DNA of 64,000 bases from Hedera helix (GCA_947179155.2 OX359270.1:1602501-1666500); one strand, 5' to 3'. Counted from the first letter of the stretch, positions 8,816 to 21,121 are shown. Notes: generated by a model from the sequence alone, not told the origin. Made by a program: numbers and translations.

Positions 8816-11800
8816 GACCCCGAATTTTATGAAATATAAAAATTAATTTTCTTCATATATATTTTTTCTGAAACAGTAAGTGGTTAAATAGATAAAGTTA
8901 AAAGTTAAGGATGTTATGTGCAAATTTTATTTTGTCGGACAATATTCGCTTTGTCGGGGAATATTCGTTTGGTCGGGGAATATTCGGGCCGTACGACGGC
9001 GCCGAAATAACTAATTATTGGTGGACCCCACAACGGAATAATTGTCGGATATAGAAAACGACAGAAGTAACCTTTTTAAATAAAAATAGTCAACGGTGTT
9101 AACTGTTAAAATACCGGTGATAAAAGAATAGTAGCATACGGTAATTTATGGTATTTTCTGTAGCACACGGTACTCTACAGTAGCACACGGTACTCTACAG
9201 TAGCACACGGTATTGCACAGTGTCTCATATTATTGGTCTGATAATTGACACCGTAATTGTTACGCATCATTTCATCAATAATTGTCACTGCATAATATTT
9301 TATATTATCAATTCAATTATTGTTGCTACACAGTATTTTGCATTATTGATTTAATAATTGTCATTACACTGCATTTTATATCATTGAGTCAATAATTGCT
9401 GGTGCGTTGTATTTTAAAATTATTGAACCAAATAATTGTCACAGTAGCAAATACACAGTAATTTATATTATTTAAATTAATAATAATCTGTAACATGTTA
9501 TTACATTATTGTTATCATTGTTGTAGCATTATTTTATATGTTGGATCCACAGGTAGAATAAATAAAATAAAATAAAATAAAATAAATATTATTATTTTTC
9601 AAAAGTTACTATTCACTGACGGAAGTTACTGTTCACATCGGAAAAGTTACTCCGGAGTCACTGTTCACTCCCGGAAATCACTATTCATCGGCTGACAAAA
9701 GTTACTGTTCATTACTGTTCACTTTTTGAAAATTTTAAAGTTACTGTGCAAAGTTACTGTGCAAGTATTGAAATTTTTTAAAAAAAAAACGTTTGCGCAG
9801 CCTCTCTCACCTACCAAATGCACAGTGCCCACCTACCACGCATAGTACCCCATTTTCCCCTATAAATAGCTTGTTCAGCTGAATAGAAAAATCACACCTA
9901 AAACATAAAATTTTTCTATAAGAATTTTATGAGTTTTCTCTGAGAATAGTAAGGTTACTTTGAGAGTTTGAAAGCCAAAAGGAGTGCAGAAATTTTTCAA
10001 GTAAGTCTTTTATTAAAGAGTAGTAATTTCATAAATTCATATATTTCGCGGTATTCACAAAACTTCCTTTAGAAGACTCTTCTATTAGAAGATTCATTTT
10101 TAAAAGCTTTCTTTAGAAGATTTATTTTGAAATATTATTTTAAAAACTATTTGAAAGTTATTATATTATACTACAAAATTATGTTAAATATATATAATTT
10201 TGATAGTTCATAATATACGAGTTATCATACACTTTGAAATTTATATGTGGTAATTACTAATTTATATTATAAATATATAGGTTGATCAACCTCATTTAAA
10301 TCAATATCCAGTCACGTATTAAGGTAAGGAATATCATTCTTTTCACACTCTTAAATTTATTGCGGTAAGGAATATTATCTTCTTTCATATTCTAACTTAC
10401 TATGGTAAGGAATATCATTCTTTTCACACTCTTAAATTTATTGCGGTAAGGAATATTATCTTCTTTCATATTCTAACTTACTATGGTAAGGAATATCATT
10501 CTTTTCACACTCTTAAATTTATTACGGTAAGGGGTATCACTCTTTTCATCATCATAAATGGATATTATTTTCTTTCTTACTTGAAGGGATTATCATTCTT
10601 TGATTCTCGAAAATAATATCGTTTCTTTCTTGTGCCATTTATTTCCATGTATTAAATTGTGGGAATAACCTTACGGCGCGGTTTACCGCCTGTTGGTGAA
10701 TAACCTTATGTATTCATTCCTTATTAATCTTTGAGAATAACCTTACGGTGCGGATTACGCCTGTTTGGTGAATAACTCTTCGTGTTCAAATTCTATTAAA
10801 TTGTGGGAATAACCATACGGTGCGGATTACGCCTGTTTGGTGAATAACTATTCGTATTCAAATTGATGGGAATAACCTTACGGTGCGGATTATCGCCTGT
10901 TGGTGAATAACCCTTGTTATTTGTCTCGTGTGGAAATAATTTGTCTACACGAATTATCACATGACACTTTTATTCCATATTCGTAAGTGATATCATTTTC
11001 CTTTATACTCATAAGGGATACCATCTTTTTCATCTTCCATTATTCAAACTTACTATGGTAAGGGATATTAATTTCCTTCACCTTTTGTTAATCAAACCTG
11101 CTACGGTAAGGGATATTATTTTCTTCCATACACCTAAATCGAAACTTATTATGGAACTATTGCTTCTATAATTCCTGAAAATATTATATGTTCCATAATA
11201 GTTGAATTTCATTAGTTCAACTGAACCTTCCTATTTTCTGAACATTTCTATTGAACTGTAATCGTTATTCTGAACTGTGGATCTTGAATATCATTTTTAA
11301 ATTTCACTCCACATCATGTTGGCAATTTGGACATTATTTGAATCTGCACAAAGTAAACTTCCGATACTTATTGTTTATCCTGTTCTTCTGTTCATCATTT
11401 GTATCACTGTTATTTGTATTAATCATCAAGAATCAAGCTGTTGTGAATATCTGTGGCCGGGGGCACAGATGTGATATAATTGTTGAACAGATGATAGGTT
11501 AAAGGCGATATACTAGGTTAAAGGCGATACATCTGTTCGGTGTCTTTTATGACACGTGGTGAATGTTCTCTTTGGCCCGTAGTGCAAAGATGAACTGTTG
11601 GTTGGTATGATTATGACCAAAGGCTGAATCTGGTATAATCATGACCGTTGGTGTTATATTGAATGTCTTTGGCCCGTAGTGCAAAGACGAACTGTTGATC
11701 TGCATGATTATGACCAGGAACTGTGAAGTTGTATTATCTTGACTAATGGTATTTCAGATGATAAAAGTTGATGATATTTTTACTAAAAAGAGAAGCGAGT

Positions 11801-12265
11801 GGACATTATAGTCTGCATTATTCTTCTAATAGATTGCTCATTCCGCTGCTATTATTGATCTGAACGTTGTTTAAGAATTTAACTGCAGTTTTTGATATAA
11901 ACCTTGTAGTCTATTGTATTCTATCAAGAACTCAACTGTTGAAGGCTAATGATAAATTATTCGTCATTATCTTAGTCATGATATTTCTTACTGGGCTATT
12001 TGAGCTCACCCTTTCTTTTCGTTCCATTGTTTTTCAACAGGAGATGAGAACGTAACGGGGTCTAGCCGGGGAATGGAGTGAGAGTGCGGGGATAGCTATC
12101 ATAGTCTTCACGTGTTATAAAATAGTGTGGCAATAATAATGAAGACTTAGTTGTGTTGTATTATCCACTGTATTGTTGTACGTTGTATTTCATTGTAATA
12201 ATTTTGTTGTAGTCTTTTGACGACTCAAGTTTGGGCTGTGTGGGCCTAGATTTGGGGGCGTCACA
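8811..12265 (+). repeat. 3' LTR of young Tekay-type element
   Basis: Matches the 5' LTR throughout at an offset of about 7001, with one base missing near 9500 and one near 10178. It contains the same TATA box, tandem arrays and non-coding short frames. Confidence 0.93.
9861..9867 (+). promoter_or_regulatory. TATA box of 3' LTR
   Basis: Second copy of TATAAATAG in identical context. A promoter here would read out of the element into the flanking DNA. Confidence 0.55.
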
Positions 12266-12427
12266 CAAAAGCCTCAGACTGTGTATGGGCCAGCAATTAA
12301 AAAGCCCAAGTCCCATGAGAGCCCACTACTTGGCCTATAAAAAAATTAAAATGTTAAAAGGAAAGCCAAACCCAACAAAATGATAGAGACCGGCCCAAGC
12401 CTTAATGTTGATATCCGGATCCCAACA
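12266..12427 (-). mobile_element. 5' part of the older Gypsy LTR (minus strand)
   Basis: The continuation of the older element's LTR on the far side of the young insertion. Read on minus it begins TGTTGGGATCCGG at about 12427 and runs to the CAAAA target duplication. With 1490-1809 it makes an LTR of about 480 bp. Confidence 0.55.
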
Positions 12428-13418
12428 CAATACATATATCTATTAATTAATACCTTAACAATTAAATAATTTCGTGCGTTCGGTATTAATAATCAATTTT
12501 TTCTTTATTCTTAATTTTTCTCAATTATGCAGAATCTTCAATTTTAACTGAAAATGTTTTAAAAAAACTAATAACTTATGAATAGAAGAATTTAACTTTT
12601 AAGTACTTCACAATATTCAAGGAATATAAAATATTTTTAATGAACAATTTATCATGAATCATAAGGTACCTCTCAGGTAAAATATGTTCTAATATACTAT
12701 TCACTTTATACATAGATTGATTTTTTGAATTAAGGGAGAAGTCGCAATGTATCCTTATAGTTGTGATATTTTTACTACAATTTTCAATTTTAGAGTCTCG
12801 TTTATCTTTCACATTTAATAAATATTATATATATAATAACTATAAGTCCATATATTAATTTTCGTTAGAAGAAACATCCGTTGAATGAAATTCATTGCCG
12901 TCCTAAAAGGACTACCAAACTAAATTATCCAATTATTGTCCTTATTTTGTCTCTTTATATTACTCGTCTACAAAATTTATTTTTTCACTTGTACATTAAT
13001 TAATTATGTCTTATTATGAAATTGAATAGGAGGGCTCAAGTGTGATTTTAGTATTTATTTTTTTGACAAATCACTTGTGCAAGCTTATTTTTTCTTTTGA
13101 TGAGAAATGAACTTATTCCTTTTGTGAGAGGTGTCTTATTTTTAATTTGAGACTTGATTGATTATTGATATTATAATAGTATGGTATAAAATAATATATT
13201 TTGCAACTTTATATAGCGATTTTTTCTATTATTAATTATGTGAATAATTATAAGTACTAATTTTTTTTAATTAAATATGTAATATGATGGACCAACCTTA
13301 TAATTTTATTTATAAATCTAATATTTGATTGTGATATTATATTGCAAAAAGTAATAGGAGGTGGTTTTATAAGAGAATCATATCATATCTTAAGTTCTGT
13401 TTGTTTTAATTTAATATT
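12428..13418. other. AT-rich intergenic sequence, nothing recognised
   Basis: AT-rich sequence with no supported ORF or clear element border. A 78-codon open frame on minus (12812-12576) has low-complexity content and no recognisable domain. Confidence 0.6.
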
Positions 13419-13574
13419 AGATAAATATATATATTTATAACTTACATACAACATTACTACGCCCTCTACTTTTGGCATAAAAAATAATCCAACACAAAAA
13501 TTCATGAGCTCTTTTTAACCAAAAGTGATTATATTAGTGATACTTATATGTAAGTTGTAGGTATATATATATCC
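13419..13574. mobile_element. Mutator-like MITE, copy A
   Basis: A 156-bp element with imperfect terminal inverted repeats (both ends read inward GAT...ATATATATA...ACTTACATA). It is flanked by 9-bp target duplications TTTAATATT (13410-13418) and TTTAGTATT (13575-13583), one mismatch. It shares the interior CTACTTTTGGCATAA-type segment with the element at 44886, so both belong to one family. The 9-bp duplication points to Mutator-like transposase. Confidence 0.7.
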
Positions 13575-14060
13575 TTTAGTATTATATCAATCTCTCTTTT
13601 GCCATCGGTTGTACCCTAAATTCATCTTCATATAATCAACTCCTAAATTTTAGGATTCTTTTTATTACTCCATCTCTAGATAAAAGCCCTGACCTTTTCA
13701 TAGTGGTGAACAAATGACCTACGTCCCGACCTTGGTCCGGCTTAGTCAAAACCTGGTCTGGTCAAAGCCTGATCCGGCTCGGCCTGAACTGGAGGCCACG
13801 AACAGGCTTCATTTTATTGGCTTAGATCCTGCTTAATCTGCCAACAAGCCCAACCCGGCCTGATTCACCCAAAGCCCCATCCTGCCTGTCAATTTTTTTT
13901 ATTAGCTATTTCAATTCTCCCACTGCAGACGAAAACTTTCTCTTTGTGACAACTCATTCAATAAACTAAGTAAAATTGACGTCTTTCAATACGTTCATTC
14001 ATACATGTTTGTTTATATACAAATAAATAAATCAATGAAAACATATTGGGTAGTGTAATA

Positions 14061-15533
14061 TGTTGAACATTGAATGGTTAAATTTGATGATAAGAAATAA
14101 TGTATAAGGGCTGTATTAGATAAGATCAAAACTGTTAGGTTGATCTCCTGATATAAATGTATGGATTTATAAAAGTTTTCTGTGTTGTACTAAGACTTAG
14201 ATAGATCAAAACTGTTAGGTTGATCTTTTGTTGTAATATAGTCGTAGAATGAACTCTACGATTTCAGTCAAAAAGACTCTACGATCAAGACAACTAATTG
14301 TAGAACGGACTCTACGATTTTGGCCAAGAAGACTCTACGACCAACAGACTATGTTCTAAGCGAGAAACCGTAAAACGAACTCTACGATCAACAGTCTGAC
14401 AGTTGAGTAAACTCTACGATGACAATAAGAGATGATCCTTTACAGATCAATCACGACAGCAATGATATTCGTAGAGTTGATCATGGAGGGTCGTTGAGCA
14501 AAAAGGCAACAGACATCACGACTCTCAGATCAGGAGCTATTCTATTCAAGAATTCAATCTGCATTGATGTAACCAAAAAGAAAACTTCTGCAAATCGATC
14601 AAAGTCAGAAAAGTCAGGGGACTGACCCAAGCGCACTATGCAACAAAAAGAAGACTTTCAAGGCTGAAAAGTCAGAGGACTGTGCCCTATCAGTCCTATA
14701 GTATGGAAGGACCAAACGACTCTATGAAAGTTAGTAGGAACCTACGACTGACATATATGTCCCCAAGGAAAAAGAAAACAACCTTCCATGGACTAACAGG
14801 TCAGATCAAATAAAATCTCATCAGAGCATTAATGAACTATATTAATATAATATACAGCAGTTCTCCTCTGTGAGGTAACGGAAAGAAACAAAAGCTCAAT
14901 CAGATGTTCCAACGGGAAGAAAACTGAAGCCCTCACTTTTTAAATACGAAGATCGGCAAAAGGAAAAGTAAGCGGATTACACAAAGAAAATATACGCAAG
15001 AAGTGAAAAAAGATCAAACTGATAAGAAAGCTTGCATTGCTACTAAGTCCTTCGAAAACTCAAGCTAAAAACAACTTAGTAGCACATCCAAATCTACATC
15101 ACTCCAGGAGAGTTCTTTGTGAACTAGTGTATCCAAGTCTGTTAGACTTGAAGATTTCGTAGTGAACTAGAGTTCCAAGACTGCTATTCTTGAAGAAATC
15201 TTAGTGATTCTGAAATTGTAAAAGTATTCTTAGTGGATTTGCTGCTGGAAGAGCAGAACAGTGGAGTAGGAGTCTTGTGAGCTCTGAACCACTTAAAACC
15301 TAGAGTCTTTCTTATTGTGTCTATTATTTGCTATATCTGCCATATAATTGCTTGTTGAATTCTCATTTTAACATATCAAAAAAAGGGTAACTAAATCGTA
15401 TTCCGCCGTGTTAAACTTTTTAATTAAGAATTAATTAAAGTAAAATCTTTAAAGTAAAAGAAATTTTTAAAAGAATCTCTTCAACCCCCCCCCCCCCCCT
15501 TCTAGATATCTATCGTGTCATTGGGAATTAACA
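14061..15533 (+). mobile_element. Copia-type solo LTR inside the hAT-like element
   Basis: Bounded TGTTGAACATTG...GGGAATTAACA with a perfect 5-bp duplication TAATA (14056-14060 and 15534-15538). The C-rich run near the 3' end (15485-15499) followed by TTCTAGATATC is typical of Copia LTRs. The left part has a roughly eight-fold ACTCTACGA repeat (14250-14420) and two copies of an AAAACTGTTAGGTTGATC motif (near 14130 and 14210). A 68-codon frame at 14419-14625 is not considered a gene. A related, more diverged LTR lies at 55892. Confidence 0.75.
14250..14420 (+). repeat. Repeated CTCTACGA motif in Copia-type LTR
   Basis: The motif ACTCTACGA or close variants recurs about eight times, usually preceded by AGA, ACGG or ATGA. 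It is a candidate enhancer array in the U3 of this LTR. Confidence 0.6.
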
Positions 15534-16344
15534 TAATATATAAGGATTTTCCTTACATAGCTAGCAACCTACACTTTTTGCAAACCTTTTATTGCATTTT
15601 AAATTTAATAAATACTTAGCGTAAAAACTAGAAAGTCATTTATAAAATAATAATATTAAAATATACTTTTTCATAAAAAAAATATTTATTTTATTAATGA
15701 TAATATAAAATAATATAATATCTTTAAAATTGTACAATATTTTTATTCATTATTATAACTTGTAAGTTATAATACATTATTTTTAATTAATGTATCAATT
15801 AAGTTTTAAATTTTAATTGTTATTTTTATAATATTTAAAATTACTAAAATAAAATTTGAATGAACTAGATCGGATTTGGCCTGACCCGACCTGCAGGCTT
15901 CCTTTTCAAGCATTAAGTTCGTCCTGAACTGACCTGTAGGCCCAAAGTCAAAAACCCGACCTGATCAACGGCCAAGACCTGGCAGACCCAAGTCAGACCA
16001 GGGCAGGCAAACATATTGTGCATAACTACTTTTCCAAATACATATTTAGAGTTAATATGAATTTACTAAACTATCCTTATTAATAATTTTAAAAACTTTC
16101 TTTAATTAAGTATTATAATTAACTTATAGAAATATAATAACACATGTCACTCTCTCTTTTACTCCTCCCGTATGTACTCCATATCTCTTGGCTTAATTAA
16201 GGATTAGTCCTAAATCATCTTTTATTCCCCTTAAGTCATGCTAGTAAATAAGATACAAACTTTTTATGTTTAAATTCAAACTATATGTTGATTATTCTTT
16301 CTGTATATTTTTTATATCTCAATGTATTAAAAATAATAGAAAAT

Positions 16345-16467
16345 TGATATTTTAACATGTGTTTTTAATATTTTTACATGGTCATTGCTTACATGAGCAT
16401 AAAATAGGTCTCACATTCAAAGTGACAAGAGACCATGTGAAAATATCAAACACTCATATAAAAATAG
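16345..16467. repeat. Fold-back repeat
   Basis: Two arms of about 40 bp, ending in TTTTTACATGGTC and starting with GACCATGTGAAAATATC, are inverted copies around a short loop. It is probably a small MITE; target duplications were not resolved. Confidence 0.5.
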
Positions 16468-16808
16468 TGCTCTCCAAAATAATATTGTGTAGAGAAAGAG
16501 TGTATGTGAAATTATAAATTATAAATTATATTAGAGATGCATTTTTATTTAAAACTATAAAAAAACATAAAAATTTTAATATATCAATATTACATTCTAG
16601 ATAATAAAATGAAATGCTGTAAAAATTATTTCTTTCTTAAAAATCAGCGTTTTAGAAATGTATTATTAGTTTTAAAATGAAAGTAGTAGTATTTTTAGGT
16701 AAACATGATTTTTCTTTATCCTTGTGAATTCTTATGCTTTAAATTATAAGATCACTAGGGATAACCCGTGCCTGAAGGCACGATGCAATTAATATAACAG
16801 TTGAGTAT

Positions 16809-18876
16809 TGTAACGACCCCGAAATTCGACCCACTTTATTCCCCTAATTTTCATATTTATGAAACATTATTTTCCTTACGTCCAAATTTCGGTTCGTTAA
16901 TAAATCTTTCGTCACCTAAATTGATCCATTATTTAATTTCAAAATCATCAATTACCAAATTTTCGGTATAAATTTTTCTTTTTCTCAATTCAATCATTGT
17001 CATAGAATATTTGGATATTTAAAATCTTTATATCTGGATCCTAGTCCCTGGATCGCAACCTTCCCTTTTTCTTTTCTTTTCTTGTATCATAAAGCTCGAC
17101 ATTCAAATTTTTATATCATTACAAACATCTATGTTTCATTGTTCATATTTTTAAACCTATCATACTCTTTACCATACAACAATCTTAAATCATTATCATA
17201 TACCATTTAACTTTATTTGGTCAGTATGGATCCTATTTATACATGCATACATCACATCAATACCAACTTTTGTACATACATATATCACGTGAATACCAAC
17301 TTTGCAAATGTATCCATATTGAATCTTAATATTAACATATAATAATGTTCACAACCTTTTAGAAAAATCCATCTCTATATAGTCTGATGTTCTTGAAATT
17401 CATTTCTTTCCTGCAAAAATGTTTATTAAGCAAGTAATGAGCACAACGGCTCAGCAAGTTCAACAGTTTATGCTTCACATAGCATATACTTTAACATGCT
17501 TGGTGTGTGTCATATATCATGTGTTTGTGCTTTAACTATAGCAATATATCTCATATCGTTGCACAAAGAACACATTGTGGTCATATTAAACACGTATCAC
17601 ATAGCACATAATTTGTATGCATTTAAAACAAGAATTGCATATCATAATAGTTCAACATTTAACATAAAAGGGACTGAAGAACTTGCCTGAATTGCGGAAT
17701 TAAATAATAAACATCCCTTCTATACAGCTTCTTGTACAGCCTATGATCATAAAATAATCAAATAATAATTATTTATCTCTTTATGATATTAATTTAATTA
17801 ATTAATAATCATCTCTAATGTAATTAACCCTACCCGACAATTTATTTTAGGGTACCGGGTTAACTAATAAGGTTAATTATATTAACCTCATTCCTTAAAA
17901 TATTTATTTAACTTAATATCAAATACATTCACTACGGACAACCCAGCTCATCGGATAAATTTTAGCATATTTGGTTGTCCGAATTTTCATTTATTCATTT
18001 TCTAACCTTTAAATTCATTAGATTAATATTTAAATATTAATCCTCAATATTTAATATTTTTACAAAAATATTAAATTTAATGCCCAAATATTATTTATAT
18101 ATTTTTAGTATTTTTCTATAATTTTCTATGATTTTAAAACAATTTTTAAACATTTATTTAATTAAAAACTAATTCTGGGGGCATTTTGGTAATTTCCGCG
18201 CCCTTAGGGACTCAACCGGTATTAACAGAAAAGATCTGTGTCAATTTCGTAATTGACCGAGGCTCAGGGACACGTTCGGTATAACCAGAAAAGGCCGGGG
18301 GCAAAATCGTCATTTCCCCGCGTGGCCGACCGCCGCGCATTGCGCGCGGCGTCCCCCTGGCTAGCCAAACGACGTCGTTTGGCTGGGCCGGTGCCGAATT
18401 ATTGGTCGCGCATGGCGCGGCCCCTTCTGCTCCCCCCCCTGCGCGCCCGAAACGGCGCCGTTTCGTTACCGAAAAAATAAGGCCCGCGCAATGCACGGCC
18501 TGTTCTTTTCTTCTTCAACTGCCGAGGCGGAACAGTACACCAACTTATCCTCCAAACACCATTTTTGCTCCAAAAATTCACAATAAAACTATCCCAAAAA
18601 TCACATAATTCATGTATGTACATCCTAAAATTATTTAGAATAATTATACCCATTATTTTCTATTTTTCCACAATAATAATTTATCACTAAAATACATGAA
18701 TAAATTACAAAAACAATTAATTTATACCTTTCTAAGGCAATATAGTCCTTCCTTGAAGCTTTTCCTTCATCATAAATTTTCTCTCTTTGGCGTGGTGGTG
18801 TTTTCCGGTTGGAGGTGGTGCACGGTCGGTGGAGAGGAGAGTTATGTTTGCTTGTGTGTTGTTTCTTCCTATTTCT
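16809..18876 (-). mobile_element. Gypsy-like LTR, truncated by the gap
   Basis: The left end reads TGTAACGACCCCGAAATTCG, the terminal type seen in plant Gypsy LTRs. GC-rich palindromes characteristic of such LTRs occur near 18360-18460 (AAACGACGTCGTTT and AAACGGCGCCGTTT). On minus, the sequence after about 18876 looks like a transcript leader with a possible splice donor (AAAGGTATAAA) near 18727, so minus orientation is likely. The other end is lost in the gap, so solo or complete status cannot be told. Short frames around 18212-18653 are GC-rich chance frames. Confidence 0.55.
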
Positions 18877-19076
18877 NNNNNNNNNNNNNNNNNNNNNNNN
18901 NNNNNNNNNNNNNNNNNNNNNNNNNNNNNNNNNNNNNNNNNNNNNNNNNNNNNNNNNNNNNNNNNNNNNNNNNNNNNNNNNNNNNNNNNNNNNNNNNNNN
19001 NNNNNNNNNNNNNNNNNNNNNNNNNNNNNNNNNNNNNNNNNNNNNNNNNNNNNNNNNNNNNNNNNNNNNNNNNNNN
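18877..19076. other. Assembly gap (200 N)
   Basis: Exactly 200 consecutive N. The round size suggests a placeholder rather than a measured length. Frames crossing it are artefacts. Confidence 0.99.
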
Positions 19077-19502
19077 TGAGATCGTTGGATATTAAAGTAT
19101 TGAGATTGGAGCCGCTCTGTTTTATATAATAGATTATTTTTTTTTATATATATAAAAAAAAAAAATTTAAACTCAAAATTAATATAAATTCATTTAACTT
19201 TAGTTAATATGATAACAAATGCTGTAAGCTATTTAAAATGTACTAATAATTATAAAATATATTATTCTATCGATTTAGAATTTAAAAATATCTCAAATTA
19301 ACTATTAAAAGTTAATAATTATCTTATATTTTTTGAACGGAAGAGTATTTAGTAATTTTGTTAATATTATTCTAATTCTTTGAAAGAAAATGGAGTATTA
19401 TTCACAAATATTTTTTTTAACCTCTCTTCTTAAAACCGATGAGCACTTGGTCTACGATATGACTTACTTTTATACAGAGGTTGAGGGTTCATTCAATTCT
19501 TA

Positions 19503-20533
19503 TGGGGTGTATTCAATTAAGATTTTTAAATATTTTTTTTAAGTGATAAATTTCGTATATTTTAATAACTTTTAAAGACTTTTTAAAAATAAATTTTAAT
19601 GACTTTAAAGACTCCATAAAATAAGTGGCAAACTCTTATAGACTTTGGTACACTTTTATATATAATTGTAATATATCTTGCCGCCTATATTAATTATATC
19701 AATTCAATATGTCATCATCATTTCATAATTAAAAGAGATATTGAAGTTACAGTAATATATTAATCACGTTGTAGAGATTTATATCTTTCAGTATTTATGG
19801 TAAAAATGTATGTGTTAATATAATTGTTTATACAGCAAAAGATGCTTGAGAATTTCGATCAATTTCCATCTCCTTTCATTTAAATCGAATTACTGTTTAT
19901 ATTAAGCATGAAAAAAATAATACCATTAAAATTCTGGAAATTATTAAAGCGCTAGTGCATGCAATTTAAAACTAATACAACAAGCTGTTATATTGTGCTT
20001 TTTAAATAATTTAAGTGGTTTTGATGATTGACACTCAAAAAGTATGATGATATAATGTGTTAAATTATTAGCTTCAAGATTACTGATGTATCTAGGTGAG
20101 ATTCTCAATACGAGATTGTGATTAACTTGATGATAGTGCAGATTATGAAAGGAATTTTTTATGAATGTGAAAGGTTAGAGTATTCTTTTTTCTCACTTCC
20201 GTTAATCTTCTCTTTCAAATATTTGGAAGTCAAGTTTTTAGACATGAGACCAAACTTTGGATATGAGTTAGTATTTATATATCTTGTTATAAAGTATGTC
20301 AAACTCTACCATTTGATAAAAAATTGAAATATATATAACTTTTTGAATACAAAAATATTTGTATAGATCTTATAAAAGTCTCAATTCAATACTACCTAAT
20401 TTTTAAAGACATTATAAAAGTTATAATTGAATATCACTAAACTTTTATAAACTCTTTAAATGTATTGATTGAATACAATCAAAATTTTAAAATTTTTATA
20501 ATTATTTAAAAATCCTAATTGAATACAACCACC
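19503..20533. mobile_element. PIF/Harbinger-like non-autonomous element
   Basis: The left end TGGGGTGTATTCAATTAAG and the reversed right end GGTGGTTGTATTCAATTAGG form imperfect terminal inverted repeats, continuing as GATTTTTAAAT on both sides. The element is flanked by TTA (19500-19502 and 20534-20536), the 3-bp duplication of PIF/Harbinger elements. TCAATT/AATTGAATAC motifs repeat inside near the right end. A stretch at about 20040-20330 with different composition may be a further insertion. No transposase seen. Confidence 0.65.
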
Positions 20534-20536
20534 TTA

Positions 20537-21042
20537 GACTACAGGCATGTTTATCCACTTTCCTAACTATACTCCTTCTTTAGATTATGATAAATTATAA
20601 TAATAAATTAAAATATTAAAAAAAATTCTCTTTTCTTAAATTGATTAGAGCAATCAACTATAAGATAATATTAATTATCGTCATATATCATTATTACGTA
20701 TACACACGTTTTCCTATCTCCCGCACACGAATTGGAGTAGTTTTACTTGAAAATTGATATTTTTACAACAAAAAAAATTATTATTTTTCTATTTACTTAA
20801 TAAGTGAGTCCACCTTCGTGTGGAAATATCAATTTCCGTTTCTAATTAACTCGTCTATTTATGGTATGCACTTCTACACACTTAATTACAATCATCCCCT
20901 ATAAATTCCACAAATGCACGCCAATCGGCTTTGCTCTTGCACAGTTCTCTCCATCTGCCTTGCGCAGGTATGTATCGTTCATTATATTGTGATTACATCT
21001 GCTATATAGCATTATATACTTTTGTTGATCGTATACACAATG

Positions 21043-21121
<79 letters not shown>

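Larger units (their letters stand above)
1810..12265 (+). mobile_element. Young non-autonomous Tekay/Del-type Gypsy retrotransposon
   Basis: A complete LTR retrotransposon of 10,456 bp. It has direct LTRs at 1810-5266 and 8811-12265, both beginning TGTAAGACCCC and ending GTCACA, and a perfect 5-bp target duplication CAAAA (1805-1809 and 12266-12270). A primer-binding site lies at 5269-5280 and a polypurine tract at 8798-8809. The LTR lengths (3457 and 3455 bp) differ only by two single-base indels that I could find (near 2509 and 3177), so insertion is very recent. The integrase and C-terminal chromodomain-like block fit the Tekay/Del chromovirus lineage. The internal region is only 3.5 kb: gag is replaced by an unknown ORF and the RT core is deleted in frame. 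It must therefore have been copied using proteins from another element. It sits inside the LTR of an older Gypsy element. Confidence 0.93.
13701..16028. mobile_element. hAT-like element with GC-rich subterminal repeats
   Basis: The left end starts TAGTGGTGAACAAATG and the right end, reversed, starts TAGTTATGCACAATATG. Both are followed by subterminal sequence rich in CCTG, GGTC and GGCC motifs (13730-13890 and 15865-16010). The flanks CCTTTTCA (13693-13700) and CTTTTCCA (16029-16036) look like an imperfect 8-bp duplication. Most of the interior is a later solo LTR; no transposase was seen. Confidence 0.55.
16755..19133 (-). mobile_element. Helitron (minus), interrupted by an LTR and an assembly gap
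   Basis: On minus the right border begins TCTATTATATAAAACAG at 19133, preceded by A. The left border ends with a hairpin (CGTGCC, loop TTCA, GGCACG; 16782-16767), eight bases, then CTAG at 16758-16755 followed by T. TC start, hairpin about ten bases before CTAG, and insertion between A and T are the Helitron hallmarks. No Rep/helicase protein is visible. Most of the interior is an inserted Gypsy-like LTR and the gap. Confidence 0.65.

Noticed and set aside
18212..18653. Cluster of overlapping frames on both strands in GC-rich DNA
   Set aside because: High GC removes stop codons by chance inside an LTR. Arg/Pro/Gly/Ala-rich translations without domains.
19077..19101. AGTAT after the gap (near 19096) as the right target duplication of the LTR at 16809, which is preceded by AGTAT
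   Set aside because: The sequence before it ends TTAA rather than the CA/TG terminus an LTR needs, so the match is probably chance.
18696..19129. Three frames crossing the N run
   Set aside because: They exist only because N codons contain no stops.
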